64,000 nt of DNA, from the NCBI RefSeq assembly GCF_000423185.1, contig NZ_AUHM01000022.1, positions 62,001 through 126,000 of the forward strand, given 5' to 3'. This DNA is from Inquilinus limosus DSM 16000. GTDB taxonomy: Bacteria > Pseudomonadota > Alphaproteobacteria > DSM-16000 > Inquilinaceae. This document shows positions 17,568 through 25,950 of this stretch, piece by piece (the stretch's first letter is position 1; each line of letters begins with the position of its first letter). The notes under the pieces were generated by a model. The model was not told the DNA's origin and did not search any database. It saw only the letters and a list, made by a program, of their open reading frames with translations. The translations under genes and the position numbers were made by a program.

Positions 17568-17657
17568 GAGAGCAAAGCCTTGCATCCCGTCGCCGGTTGA
17601 TTCCATCCTTCCGGCAACAGAGTCCGCAAGGAACCAACCGCAAGTTGGGAGGGACCC

Positions 17658-18080
17658 ATGGTCAAGGCTGTGCTGACCGGGACGGACGATCAGGGCGGCA
17701 GCGTCTCGATCGCCAAGGGCGACATCGTCTTCATCCGCGAATCCTACCGGTCGGGCGAGATCCCCGGCCGCACCAAGATCGATTTCGGCACCGCCGAGGC
17801 CGAGCAGGAGGCCTATCTGGTGGATTCGCTGCCCACCGTGCTGAAGAAGCTCGGCAACGGCGTGTCCGTGGCCCGGCTGACCACCCCGCTGGGCACGCCG
17901 GTGCATGTCGTCGCCGCCCGGGTCGAGGCGGTGCGGGCGCCGCAGAGCTGGCATCACCCGAGGGCGCGCACGGTCCTGCTGGCCCGCGGCCGCGAGATCC
18001 AGGTGCGCGAGGAGCGCGACCTGGTGCTGCGGCGGATCAACGCCGCCCGGCCGGAGAAGGCGAAGCCGGTCGCGTCCTGA
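17658..18080 (+). CDS. Hypothetical protein, 140 residues
   Basis: I do not recognise a family. The gene has a strong ribosome binding site (GGGAGGG, 4 nt before ATG) and codon use like its neighbours, so it is likely real. The product is soluble and mixed alpha/beta with no signal peptide, membrane segment or cysteine. Basic residues concentrate in the last 40 positions (REIQVREERDLVLRRIN), hinting at nucleic-acid or membrane-surface contact, which is only a guess. It lies 90 nt after the dioxygenase and ends at a strong hairpin. Confidence 0.7.
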   Translation: MVKAVLTGTDDQGGSVSIAKGDIVFIRESYRSGEIPGRTKIDFGTAEAEQEAYLVDSLPTVLKKLGNGVSVARLTTPLGTPVHVVAARVEAVRAPQSWHHPRARTVLLARGREIQVREERDLVLRRINAARPEKAKPVAS

Positions 18081-18113
18081 GGCCTGTGCCGGGGAAAGAG
18101 GCCGGCACAGGCC
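18081..18113. terminator. Strong hairpin between convergent genes
   Basis: A perfect 12-bp stem GGCCTGTGCCGG / CCGGCACAGGCC with a 9-nt loop begins right after the stop codon at 18080 and lies before the CsbD stop. There is no T-run on either side, so it is a stabilising or bidirectional stop hairpin rather than a textbook intrinsic terminator. Confidence 0.6.
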
Positions 18114-18140
18114 GCCCCAGGTCGTGCGCTTCCGGCGTGA

Positions 18141-18341
18141 TCAGTGCAGGTTGCGCGACCAGGCGTCGACCTGCCGGTCGGCCTCCTCCTTGGCGATGCC
18201 GTAACGCTCCTGGATCCGGCCGACCAGCTGGTCGCGCTGGCCGGCGAGCCTGTCGAGGTCGTCGTCGGTCAGCTTGCCCCACTGCTCCTTGGCCTTGCCC
18301 TTCATCTGCTTCCACTGGCCTGCGATCTGGTCCCAGTTCAT
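18141..18341 (-). CDS. CsbD family stress protein
   Basis: A 66-residue, highly charged helical protein. The opening MNWDQIAGQWKQMKGKAKEQWG and the following LTDDDLDRLAGQRDQLVGRIQERYG are the CsbD (E. coli YjbJ) pattern, at the normal length. CsbD proteins are abundant in general stress and stationary phase; molecular role unsettled. GGAGA lies upstream of the ATG. It follows the PPC-domain gene by 24 nt on the same strand, so the two may share a transcript. Confidence 0.93.
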   Translation of the reverse strand: MNWDQIAGQWKQMKGKAKEQWGKLTDDDLDRLAGQRDQLVGRIQERYGIAKEEADRQVDAWSRNLH

Positions 18342-18365
18342 CGCGATCTCCTGTCCGTGAGGTGG

Positions 18366-18803
18366 TCAGGCCCGGATCAAAGCGAGCCCGCTCTCCGGGT
18401 CGAGCGCCTTGCGAAGATGGGCCGGCGCCTCGGTGACGATCAGCTCCAGCGTCGGCCGCACCCGGGCCTCGGCCAGATGGCCGGCCAGGGCCGTGCCGTC
18501 ACGGCGGCCGAGCACCAGATGCACATGCAGCGCCGGCTTCCCTTCGGGCGACACCGCCACATCGCCGATCAGCGACGCAACCTCGACCTGCTCCCGGACC
18601 GGGATCGGCAGATACTCCTTCCGCTCCCAGTCGAAATAGCGCAGCTCGGCCTCGCTGAAGGCGCCGATGCCGGTGATCTGCGCGGCGGTCAGCCGCTCCG
18701 CCTCGGCGAAGCGCTGCAGGCACTCCATCACGGCCTCGCCGGTCTCGAGGATCACGGCGAAGACCTTCTGGCCGGCATCCGCGTGCAGCTGCTTGACGTT
18801 CAT
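18366..18803 (-). CDS. PPC (DUF296) domain protein
   Basis: A 145-residue protein matching the plants-and-prokaryotes-conserved domain along its whole length. It shows GIGAFSEAELRYFDW and the His-containing strand LHVHLVLGRRDG...AGHL, where the three His would bind zinc in characterised bacterial members. Prokaryotic PPC proteins form trimers and are often called DNA-binding by analogy with plant AHL proteins, but bacterial function is unproven. It is cotranscribed with the CsbD gene and preceded by a palindromic repeat. Confidence 0.88.
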   Translation of the reverse strand: MNVKQLHADAGQKVFAVILETGEAVMECLQRFAEAERLTAAQITGIGAFSEAELRYFDWERKEYLPIPVREQVEVASLIGDVAVSPEGKPALHVHLVLGRRDGTALAGHLAEARVRPTLELIVTEAPAHLRKALDPESGLALIRA

Positions 18804-18907
18804 CGCATCGCTCCCGTGGCGCTCGATCAGGCAACGAGGTCCCGGGGCGATGCGTTCCGCTACGTCACACCAGCGGCGTTTGAAATCGGCTCCCCGATTT
18901 TTTCCCC

Positions 18908-19010
18908 GTCATGGCGAGGCGCGCAGCGCCGTGGCCATCCAGGGGCCGGTGCGAGCGGCCCTGGATGGCCACGCCCCCCAATTGGACTCAGGGGCGGGGC
19001 TCGCCATGAC
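18908..19010. repeat. Palindromic intergenic repeat, family A copy 3
   Basis: The outer arms are GTCATGGCGAG / CTCGCCATGAC, and the inner pair is GGCCATCCAGGGGCC / GGCCCTGGATGGCC. It occupies the 232-bp gap after murA and before the PPC gene, both on the minus strand. No other signal is obvious in the gap. Confidence 0.85.
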
Positions 19011-19035
19011 GAATCAATGTTCCGGACCGTCGGTA

Positions 19036-20367
19036 TCAGTGGTCGACGCGCCGGATCCGGGCGCCGCAGCGGCGCAGCCGTTCGACCAGCGTGTCGTAGC
19101 CGCGGTCGACATGCTCGACCCCGTGCAGCGTGCTGGTGCCGTCGGCGGCCAGCGCCGCGATCAGCAGGCCGGCGCCGGCGCGGATGTCGGTCGCCGTGAC
19201 CTCCGCCCCGTGCAGCGCCGGCACGCCCCGGATCACGGCGTGGTTGCGCACCACCCGGATGTTGGCGCCCATGCGCTGCAGCTCCGGCACATGGCGGAAG
19301 CGGTTCTCGAACAAGGTCTCGGTGACCATCGCCGCGCCTTCGGCGCAGGACAGCAGCGCCATGGCCTGGGGCTGCAGGTCGGTGGCGAAGCCGGGATAGG
19401 GCTGGGTCATGATGTCGACGCCCACGAGCCCGCCGGCGCCGCGCCGGGCGAGGATGGCGCCGTCGGAGGACCCGATCTCGATGCCCGCCCCTTCGAACAC
19501 CGGCAGCGCGGCGCTGAGGAGATCCGCCGGCGCGCCGGTCAGGCGCAGCGCGCCGCCCGTGGCCGCGGCGGCGCAGATCAGGGTGCCGAGCTCGATCCGG
19601 TCCGGCAGCACGTCATAGGTGGCGCCGTGCAGCCGGTCGACGCCGGTGATGTGCAGCGTGTCGGTGCCGATGCCGTCGATGTGGGCGCCCATCGCCGCGA
19701 GGCAGCGGGCGAGATCGGTCACCTCGGGCTCCCGCGCCGCGTTGGTGATGCTGGTCTCGCCCTTGGCGAGCGTCGCCGCCAGCATCAGGTTCTGGGTGGC
19801 GCCGACCGAGGGGAACGGCAGCACGATCGGGGCGCCGTGCAGCCCGTTCGGCGCGCTCAGCACCACCTCGCCGCCTTCGATCTCGGCGGTCGCCCCCATC
19901 TGGCGGAAACCGGCGAGGTGGAAGTCGACAGGCCTGAGACCGATGGCGTCGCCGCCCGGCAGCGGCAGGGCGATCCGGCCCAGCCGGGCCAGCGCAGCGC
20001 CGGCGATCAGGAAGGAGGCGCGCATCCGCGCGACCAACGCGGAGTCGACCCGGCCGGTGCCGAAGCCGGCGCCGCTCATGGTGCCGGAGAGGACCGAGCC
20101 GGATTCGTCCCACGACACCTCGACGCCGAGCTCCGCCAGGATGCCGGCCAGGATCGCGACGTCGAGGATGCGCGGCAGGTTGCGCAGCGTCAGCCGCTCG
20201 TCGGTCAGCGCGGCGCAGACCATCAGCGGCAGCGCCGCGTTCTTCGCCCCGGCGACGGCGATCTCGCCTTTCAGCGGCACGCCGCCGTCGATCTCCAGCC
20301 GGCCGGCCGCAGAGGCAATCCACCACGGCGCCGCCCGGCGGAACGACACGACATTGGCACGCGACAT
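19036..20367 (-). CDS. murA: UDP-N-acetylglucosamine 1-carboxyvinyltransferase, Cys-to-Asp active-site variant
   Basis: Adds enolpyruvate from PEP to UDP-GlcNAc, the first committed step of peptidoglycan synthesis, in the cytoplasm. The 443-residue protein has GAKNAALP near the N-terminus (Lys42, Asn43), RPVDFH, TQPYPGFATD (active-site Asp of TD), ENRFRHVPEL and DIRAGAGLL. The loop that normally reads GGC.IG.RPVD has Asp140 (GAC, 19948-19950) instead of the catalytic Cys115 of E. coli; that Asp is known in naturally fosfomycin-resistant enzymes. The ATG at 20365-20367 has GGGGGAT upstream. It is monocistronic or follows the phosphoesterase by 94 nt. Confidence 0.93.
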   Translation of the reverse strand: MSRANVVSFRRAAPWWIASAAGRLEIDGGVPLKGEIAVAGAKNAALPLMVCAALTDERLTLRNLPRILDVAILAGILAELGVEVSWDESGSVLSGTMSGAGFGTGRVDSALVARMRASFLIAGAALARLGRIALPLPGGDAIGLRPVDFHLAGFRQMGATAEIEGGEVVLSAPNGLHGAPIVLPFPSVGATQNLMLAATLAKGETSITNAAREPEVTDLARCLAAMGAHIDGIGTDTLHITGVDRLHGATYDVLPDRIELGTLICAAAATGGALRLTGAPADLLSAALPVFEGAGIEIGSSDGAILARRGAGGLVGVDIMTQPYPGFATDLQPQAMALLSCAEGAAMVTETLFENRFRHVPELQRMGANIRVVRNHAVIRGVPALHGAEVTATDIRAGAGLLIAALAADGTSTLHGVEHVDRGYDTLVERLRRCGARIRRVDH

Positions 20368-20461
20368 AAGGATCCCCCGGGGTGTGATCAGGACGGCGGC
20401 GTCTTCCGGGCGGGGATAGCACGATCGGCGGTGCGGTGGTCCAGCCCGAAGCCGGAATGGG

Positions 20462-21211
20462 TCACGATCCGGGCGGGAGCGCGAATCCGGTCGCCAGGGC
20501 GTGGGCCCAGTCATGCCGGCCGTTCTCCGCCGCCCGGCGGGCCGCGCGGTCGTGGTCGTAGGGGATTGCGATCAGCTCCGCCGTCACCCGATCGCCGTCC
20601 AGCTCCAGCATCGCGTAGCGGGCGGAGGGCGAGCCCGATTCGGAGATATGGGCCGGCGGCGTCGGGTCTTCATAGGCCGGGCAGCCGATGCTGCCGGGGT
20701 TGAGGATCCAGCGCCCGTCCGGCAGGCACAGCAGCCACGGCAGATGGCTATGACCGCACAGCAGGGCCGGGGCGGAGACACCGCCGAGCCACGCGGCGAT
20801 CGCGTCCGCGGGGGCGCGCACCAGCCGGCCGCCTTCGACATCCTCCAGCAGATAGGCATCGTCGTTATCCGGCCGGGCATGGAAGGCGACGATGCCCCCA
20901 GGCACCTCCAACTGCACCGGCAGGGCGCCGAGCCAGGCGCGGCCGGCAGCGTCGAGCGCGTGGCGGGCATAGCCGTCGGAGGTGTTCAGCGGCTCGTCCC
21001 GGTCCTCCGCCACCCAGCGGTCGTGGTTGCCGCGCACGGTCGGCCAGCCCTTCGCCATCAGAAGGTCAAGCGCCTCGCGCGGCCAGAGGGGGCCGGAGAC
21101 GCAGTCGCCGAGATTGACGATGCTGTCGGCGCCGCGGCGGCCGAGATCGGCCAGAACGGCCTCAAGAGCCGGAAGGTTGCCGTGAATGTCGGCGAGGACG
21201 GCGAGGCGCAT
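20462..21211 (-). CDS. Metallophosphoesterase, YfcE-like
   Basis: A 249-residue calcineurin-like phosphoesterase. Metal-binding motifs appear in order: DIHGN (9-12 region), GDCVSGP, GNHDRW and the C-terminal GHSH, followed by NPGSIG, as in the YfcE/MJ0936 group that hydrolyses phosphodiesters. No signal peptide, so cytoplasmic. The natural substrate is unknown. It lies between tctA and murA on the same strand with gaps of 61 and 94 nt. Confidence 0.9.
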   Translation of the reverse strand: MRLAVLADIHGNLPALEAVLADLGRRGADSIVNLGDCVSGPLWPREALDLLMAKGWPTVRGNHDRWVAEDRDEPLNTSDGYARHALDAAGRAWLGALPVQLEVPGGIVAFHARPDNDDAYLLEDVEGGRLVRAPADAIAAWLGGVSAPALLCGHSHLPWLLCLPDGRWILNPGSIGCPAYEDPTPPAHISESGSPSARYAMLELDGDRVTAELIAIPYDHDRAARRAAENGRHDWAHALATGFALPPGS

Positions 21212-21272
21212 GCTGGACCTGCGGCGGAGAGCGGGACGGCCACGATGCCGCCCCGCGGCGGCGATGGGAAGC

Positions 21273-22772
21273 CTACTCCGCCAGCGCCTCCTCCCGCTTG
21301 CGGGTGACGGCCGGCACCAGCATCGCCAGCAGCAGGACCGCCGCCACGGCCAACAGCACCGCGCTGATCGGGTGGCTCAGGAACACGGTGAAGTCGCCGT
21401 CCGACAGCAGCATGGCGCGGCGGAAATACTCCTCGAGCTGCGGTCCCAGCACCAGGCCGAGCAGCAGCGGCGCCGGCTCGGCCTTCACCTTGACGAAGAA
21501 GTAGCCGACCACGGCGCAGCCGAGCATGAGCCAGACGTTGAACATGCTGTTGGCGATGCCGTAGGTGCCGATGCAGCAGAACAGGACGATCGCCGGGAAC
21601 ATCAGCCGGTAGGGGATCTTCAGCATGGAGATCCAGATCCCGATCAGCGGCAGGTTGATCACCAGCAGCATCAGGTTGCCCATCCACATGCTGGCGACCA
21701 CGCCCCAGACGAGCTGCGGCTGCTCGATCATGATCTGGGGCCCGGGCTGGATGCCGTGCATCATCAGCGCCCCGATCATCAGCGCCATCAGCGCGTTGGA
21801 CGGGATGCCGAGCGTCAGCAGCGGGATGAAGCTGGTCTGCGCCCCGGCGTTGTTCGCGGCCTCCGGCCCGGCCACGCCCTCGATCGCGCCCTTGCCGAAG
21901 CGGCTGGGATCCCGCGCCAGCTTCTTCTCCATGGCATAGGCGGTGAAGGGCGGCAGCGCCGCCCCGCCCCCCGGCAGCACGCCAAGGAAGGAGCCGATGG
22001 CAGTGCCGCGGACCATCGCCGGGAAGGCCTGGCGCAGATCGGCCCAGCGGGGCATCAGGTCGCGCACCTTGCGGCTGACCAGCTGGCGCGACTGCGGCCG
22101 GTCGAGATTGGCCATGATCTCGCCGAGCCCGAACAGCCCCATGGCGATCGGCACGAAGTCGAGCCCGTCGCCCAACTCCGGGATGCCGAAGGTCAGGCGC
22201 GAGGCGCCGGAGGAGACGTCGATACCGACGGTGCCGAGCAGGAGGCCCAGCACCACCATCGCCAGCGCCTTCACCACCGAGCCATGCGCCAGGATCACCG
22301 CCGCGATCAGGCCGAGCACCAGCAGGCTGAAATACTCGACCGCCGTGAACTCCAGCGCCAGGGCGGCGAGCGGCAGGGCCAGGGCGGCGATCACCACCGT
22401 CGCCACCGTGCCGGCGAAGAAGGAGGAGATGGCGGCGATGGCCAGCGCCAGCCCGGCCTTGCCCTGGCGCGCCATCTGGTGGCCGTCGAGGCAGGTGACG
22501 ACCGATGAGGTCTCCCCCGGCACATTGACCAGGATCGCCGTGGTCGAGCCGCCGTATTGCGCGCCGTAGAAGATGCCGGCGAGCATGATGAAGGCGGAGG
22601 CCGGCTCGAGCCCGAAGGTGAAGGGCAGCAGGAGGGCCACGGTCGGGATCGGCCCGATGCCCGGCAACACGCCGATGGCCGTGCCGATCAGGACGCCGAA
22701 CAGGCAGTAGAGCAGGTTCTGCCACTGCAGCGCGGTGGCCAGGCCGAGGAGCAGATTGTCGAACAGGTCCAT
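21273..22772 (-). CDS. tctA: Tripartite tricarboxylate transporter, large permease TctA
   Basis: A 499-residue inner-membrane protein with about twelve hydrophobic segments. The family block near the start (GTAIGVLPGIGPIPTVALLLP) and its repeat (GVLPGGGAALPPFTAYAMEKK) give the two-fold TctA pattern, and FYGAQYGGSTTAILVNVPGE is also characteristic. Together with TctB and a periplasmic TctC it imports carboxylates by an ion gradient. It is last in the tctC-tctB-tctA order, 18 nt after tctB. Confidence 0.94.
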   Translation of the reverse strand: MDLFDNLLLGLATALQWQNLLYCLFGVLIGTAIGVLPGIGPIPTVALLLPFTFGLEPASAFIMLAGIFYGAQYGGSTTAILVNVPGETSSVVTCLDGHQMARQGKAGLALAIAAISSFFAGTVATVVIAALALPLAALALEFTAVEYFSLLVLGLIAAVILAHGSVVKALAMVVLGLLLGTVGIDVSSGASRLTFGIPELGDGLDFVPIAMGLFGLGEIMANLDRPQSRQLVSRKVRDLMPRWADLRQAFPAMVRGTAIGSFLGVLPGGGAALPPFTAYAMEKKLARDPSRFGKGAIEGVAGPEAANNAGAQTSFIPLLTLGIPSNALMALMIGALMMHGIQPGPQIMIEQPQLVWGVVASMWMGNLMLLVINLPLIGIWISMLKIPYRLMFPAIVLFCCIGTYGIANSMFNVWLMLGCAVVGYFFVKVKAEPAPLLLGLVLGPQLEEYFRRAMLLSDGDFTVFLSHPISAVLLAVAAVLLLAMLVPAVTRKREEALAE

Positions 22773-22790
22773 GGCGTCCTGAGGGCAGGC

Positions 22791-23240
22791 CTAGAAGCGC
22801 GGCCAGACCGGCACCGGCAGGTCCAGCAGCAGCACGAACAGGATCACCGCGCCGGCGCTGAGCGCGACGGCGAAGATCGCGGTTTCGCCCAGCCGCGTCT
22901 CCCGGCTGGCGAGGCCGGCGACGATCACCGTGGCGAAGGCGGCGACCGCCAGCCCCGCCTTGACGGTGAGCAGGGCGAAGACGGCGACGGCGGCGAGAAT
23001 GCCGAGGATCGGCCGCAGCTTCGGCGTTTCGATGCCCTCGCCGCCGATCGCCAGGCTGCGGAGGGCGAAGACGAGCCCGAAGCCGGCGGCGCCGATGGCC
23101 AGCACCCGCGGCATGAATCCCGGCCCCATCTCCGTCGGGTTGCCGAAGCTCAGCTTGCGCGTGGCGACCAGGACAATGGCCGCCACGACGCAGAGAAAAA
23201 GGCCGAACAGCAGATCCGGCCAGTTGATGCGCCCCGGCAT
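22791..23240 (-). CDS. tctB: Tripartite tricarboxylate transporter, small subunit TctB
   Basis: A 149-residue membrane protein with four hydrophobic segments. The opening INWPDLLFGLFLCVVAA and the GNPTEMGPGFMPRVLA motif are typical of TctB ('G.a..mGPgffP'). Its ATG (23238-23240) overlaps the tctC stop as TGATG, so translation is coupled. It is usually a small membrane partner of TctA. Confidence 0.93.
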   Translation of the reverse strand: MPGRINWPDLLFGLFLCVVAAIVLVATRKLSFGNPTEMGPGFMPRVLAIGAAGFGLVFALRSLAIGGEGIETPKLRPILGILAAVAVFALLTVKAGLAVAAFATVIVAGLASRETRLGETAIFAVALSAGAVILFVLLLDLPVPVWPRF

Positions 23241-24220
23241 CACTCGGCCTTGATGCCGGCGTCCGCGATCACCTTGCCCCAGGCCTCGGTGTTGGTGGCG
23301 AGCCAGGTCCCGAGATCCGCCGGCGGGCCGGCGACGACCCGACCGCCCTGCTGGGCGATCCGTTCCACCACCTCCGGCTTCTTCAGGATCTCGCCGAGCG
23401 CCTGGTTCAGCTTGTCGACCAGGGCCGGCGGCGAGCCGGCGGTGGTCAGGAGGCCCTGCCAGGAGCCGACATCGGCGGAGGGCAGCTTCGCCTCGATGAA
23501 GGTCGGGATGTCGGGCGCGCTGGCGATCCGGTCCTTGCCGGTCACCGCGATGCCGCGGAGCTGGCCGTTGGCGACGAAGGGCAGGGTCGCGGTGGCGCCG
23601 TTGATGATGACCTTGCTCTCGCCCGAGACCACGGCCTGGGTGGCCGCGGAACCACCGCGATAGGGCACGGTCTTCCACTGGATACCGAGCTCCTTGGCCA
23701 TGGCGACCGCGGTGATGTGATTGACGCCGCCGATGCCGGAATTGGCCACCGCCAGCTTGCCGGGATTGGCCTTGGCGTAGTCGACCAGCTCGGCCGCCGT
23801 GTTGACCGGCAGATCCTTGTTCACCGCCAGCACATAGGGCACGAACATGATCATGCCGACCGGCGCCAAGTCCTTCAGCGGGTCGTAGGACAGGTCGGGG
23901 AACAGCCCGGGCGCGGTGGCGATGGAGCCGACATCCGCCAGCAGCAGCGTGTGCGCGTCCGGGTCGGCCTTGGCCACCGCATCGGCGCCGATGTTGCCGG
24001 CGGCGCCCGGCTTGTTCTCCACCACCACGGTCTGGCCGATGGCCTCGGAGAGCTGCGGCGCGATGATGCGCGCCAGCGTGTCGGAGGTGCCGCCCGGCGC
24101 ATAGGGCACGATGATGCGGACGGTGCGCTGGAAATCCTGCGCGGCAACCGGCCCGTTGCCGGCGGTGGCGAGCATCGCGAGGCCGGCGGCGAGCGCGAGC
24201 GCAGAACGTCTGGTGATCAT
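23240..24220 (-). CDS. tctC: Tripartite tricarboxylate transporter substrate-binding protein TctC
   Basis: A 326-residue periplasmic receptor. A Sec signal (MITRRSALALAAGLAMLATAG, cleavage near AAQ) is followed by the family pattern: IIVPYAPGGTSDTLARIIAPQL, VVVENKPGAAGNIGA, and YRGGSAATQAVVSGE. The ATG at 24218-24220 has GGAGG 7 nt upstream. TctC receptors bind citrate, other carboxylates, aromatic acids or nicotinate; ligand cannot be predicted. It heads the tctCBA operon. Confidence 0.94.
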   Translation of the reverse strand: MITRRSALALAAGLAMLATAGNGPVAAQDFQRTVRIIVPYAPGGTSDTLARIIAPQLSEAIGQTVVVENKPGAAGNIGADAVAKADPDAHTLLLADVGSIATAPGLFPDLSYDPLKDLAPVGMIMFVPYVLAVNKDLPVNTAAELVDYAKANPGKLAVANSGIGGVNHITAVAMAKELGIQWKTVPYRGGSAATQAVVSGESKVIINGATATLPFVANGQLRGIAVTGKDRIASAPDIPTFIEAKLPSADVGSWQGLLTTAGSPPALVDKLNQALGEILKKPEVVERIAQQGGRVVAGPPADLGTWLATNTEAWGKVIADAGIKAE

Positions 24221-24322
24221 GGTTGTCCTCCCCCTGAATGGATCGTCTCGGCCCCGCCCGTCTTCCGGCGGGCTTGGGGCGGACGTTACGGAGGTCAACG
24301 ATCCGACTCCATGTCCAAGACG

Positions 24323-24336
24323 GCATCGATCGATGC
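24323..24336. promoter_or_regulatory. 14-bp perfect palindrome between tctC and DUF1349 genes
   Basis: GCATCGATCGATGC lies about mid-way in the 237-bp divergent gap (24221-24457), 102 bp before tctC. It may be an operator for one or both genes, but ATCGAT palindromes are common in GC-rich DNA, so support is weak. No clear promoter was found. Confidence 0.25.
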
Positions 24337-24457
24337 TCTACCTGCATCAATCTGAGGGCAGATCGGGTCCCGGCGGTCTCAAGGTAATGTCCCTTGCCCC
24401 GCCGGCGGACCTCGCGTCTGATGCCACAGCAAGCAGGATCAGAGGGAGAGAGGCGCG

Positions 24458-25063
24458 ATGGACATCCTGGACGAGACCTTCCTGTCCCCTGCCCTCGACC
24501 CGCGCCTGGCCTGGACCAACCCGCCGCCGGACTGGTCGATCGGGCCGGAAGGGCTGCGGCTGCGCACCGCGGCCCGGACCGATTTCTGGCAGGGCACGCA
24601 TTACGGCTTCCGGGTCGACAACGGCCATGTGCTGGCGCTGCCGGTCGCGGGCGACTTCGTGATGGAGACGGTGGTGCGCGGCAGGCCCCTGCACCAGTAC
24701 GACCAGGCCGGGCTGATCGTGCGCCAGTCGCCGGAGAGCTGGATCAAGACCTCGGTCGAGTTCGAGACGGCGGCGCACAGCCGCCTCGGCGCCGTGGTCA
24801 CCAATGCCGGCTGGTCCGACTGGTCGACCCAGGACGTACCGACCCGGCCGGGCGGCGCCGTGGGCTTCCGCATCCGCCGCACCGGCGCCGACTACATCGT
24901 GGAGGCGGCACCGGAGGGCGAGGAAAGTTGGGTGCAGATCCGCATCGCCCGGCTGCACGCCGATGACGGCGTCGGCCCGGTCCTGGCCGGCCTCTACGCC
25001 TGCAGCCCGAAGGACGCGGGCTACGAGGCGCAGTTCGCCCATCTGCGGATCAAGCGTCCTTAG
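24458..25063 (+). CDS. DUF1349 domain-containing protein
   Basis: A 201-residue protein of the DUF1349 family (concanavalin-like beta sandwich, sometimes named 'regulation of enolase protein 1'). It shows the family features: FWQGTHYGF, a YDQAGLIVR strand followed by SWIKTSVEF, and ACSPKDAGYEAQF near the end. There is no signal peptide. Biochemical role unknown; carbohydrate binding is inferred from the fold. GGGAG lies before the ATG. Its stop overlaps the racemase stop on the opposite strand by four bases. Confidence 0.87.
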   Translation: MDILDETFLSPALDPRLAWTNPPPDWSIGPEGLRLRTAARTDFWQGTHYGFRVDNGHVLALPVAGDFVMETVVRGRPLHQYDQAGLIVRQSPESWIKTSVEFETAAHSRLGAVVTNAGWSDWSTQDVPTRPGGAVGFRIRRTGADYIVEAAPEGEESWVQIRIARLHADDGVGPVLAGLYACSPKDAGYEAQFAHLRIKRP

Positions 25064-25794
25064 GCGGGTGCGAAGCCGGCGAAGGCGCCGCCATAGGGCT
25101 TCGGCCGCGGCGGGGCGTAGCCGCCGGTCTTGGCGGTGCGCAGGCCGAGCCGCGCCAGCCCCTCCACCAGCGTGACCGCTGCGGCGACGCCGTCAACCAC
25201 CGGCACGCCGTGGCGCGCCGACAGCCGCGCGGCCAGATCGGCCATGCCGGCGCAGCCCAGCACGATCGCCTCGGCCCGGTCGATTTCCAGCGCCGCCGCG
25301 ATCTCGGCCGAGATCCGCTCCTCGGCGGCCGAGCCCGGGCGCTCCAGGTCGAGGACCGGGATCTCCGCCGCCCGTACCCGGGTGCAACGCGCGGCCAAAC
25401 CACAGCGCTGGAGGTTCGCCTCGATCACCGGGATCGAGCGCGCCAGCGTCGTCACCACCGAGAAGCGGCCGGCCAGCAGCGAGGCGACATGGAAGCCGGC
25501 CTCGCCGATGCCGACCACCGGCGCCGTGGCGAGGCTGCGGGCGGCGTCGAGCCCGGTGTCGTCGAAGCAGGCGATCACATGCCCCGCGACGCCGCGCGCC
25601 TCCCCGCGAGCGATCTCCTGCAGCAGGCCGGGCACGGCGAAGGCGCCGTCGACCCAGCCCTCGATCGAGGCCGGCCCCATCTCCGGATTCACCGCGGTGA
25701 CACGGGTGCCCGGCGCCGCGGCGGCCGCGGCGGCGGCCCCGATCTTGGCGGTCATGCCGGCCGTGGTGTTCGGGTTGACGACGAGGATCTCCAT
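25060..25794 (-). CDS. Aspartate/glutamate/hydantoin racemase family protein
   Basis: A 244-residue cofactor-independent racemase. The two catalytic cysteines can be placed: Cys76 in HVIACFDDTG and Cys181 in VLGCAGMADL. The N-terminal MEILVVNPNTT is typical of the hydantoin-racemase branch. It follows the ABC permease genes on the same strand after a 156-bp gap with a repeat, so it may belong to the same uptake pathway, interconverting enantiomers of an imported hydantoin or amino acid derivative. The ATG at 25792-25794 is chosen by family N-terminus. Confidence 0.9.
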   Translation of the reverse strand: MEILVVNPNTTAGMTAKIGAAAAAAAAPGTRVTAVNPEMGPASIEGWVDGAFAVPGLLQEIARGEARGVAGHVIACFDDTGLDAARSLATAPVVGIGEAGFHVASLLAGRFSVVTTLARSIPVIEANLQRCGLAARCTRVRAAEIPVLDLERPGSAAEERISAEIAAALEIDRAEAIVLGCAGMADLAARLSARHGVPVVDGVAAAVTLVEGLARLGLRTAKTGGYAPPRPKPYGGAFAGFAPA

Positions 25795-25843
25795 GGGGTC
25801 AGGCCGCAGCATGCGTGGTGGGAGCGGCAGCCTTCCCCACGCT

Positions 25844-25919
25844 GTCATACCCGGGCTTGACCCGGGCATCCAGAGAGCGTCGACATCTTCTGGATTGCCG
25901 GGTCAAGCCCGGCAATGAC
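25844..25919. repeat. Palindromic intergenic repeat, family A copy 4
   Basis: Ends GTCAT/ATGAC with internal hairpins CCCGGGCTTGACCCGGG and GCCGGGTCAAGCCCGGC, and the ATCCAG / CTGGAT pair in the middle. It lies between the racemase and the last ABC permease gene. Confidence 0.85.
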
Positions 25920-25950
25920 AATGAAAGAAAACCGAGCTTCTTCACCATCC

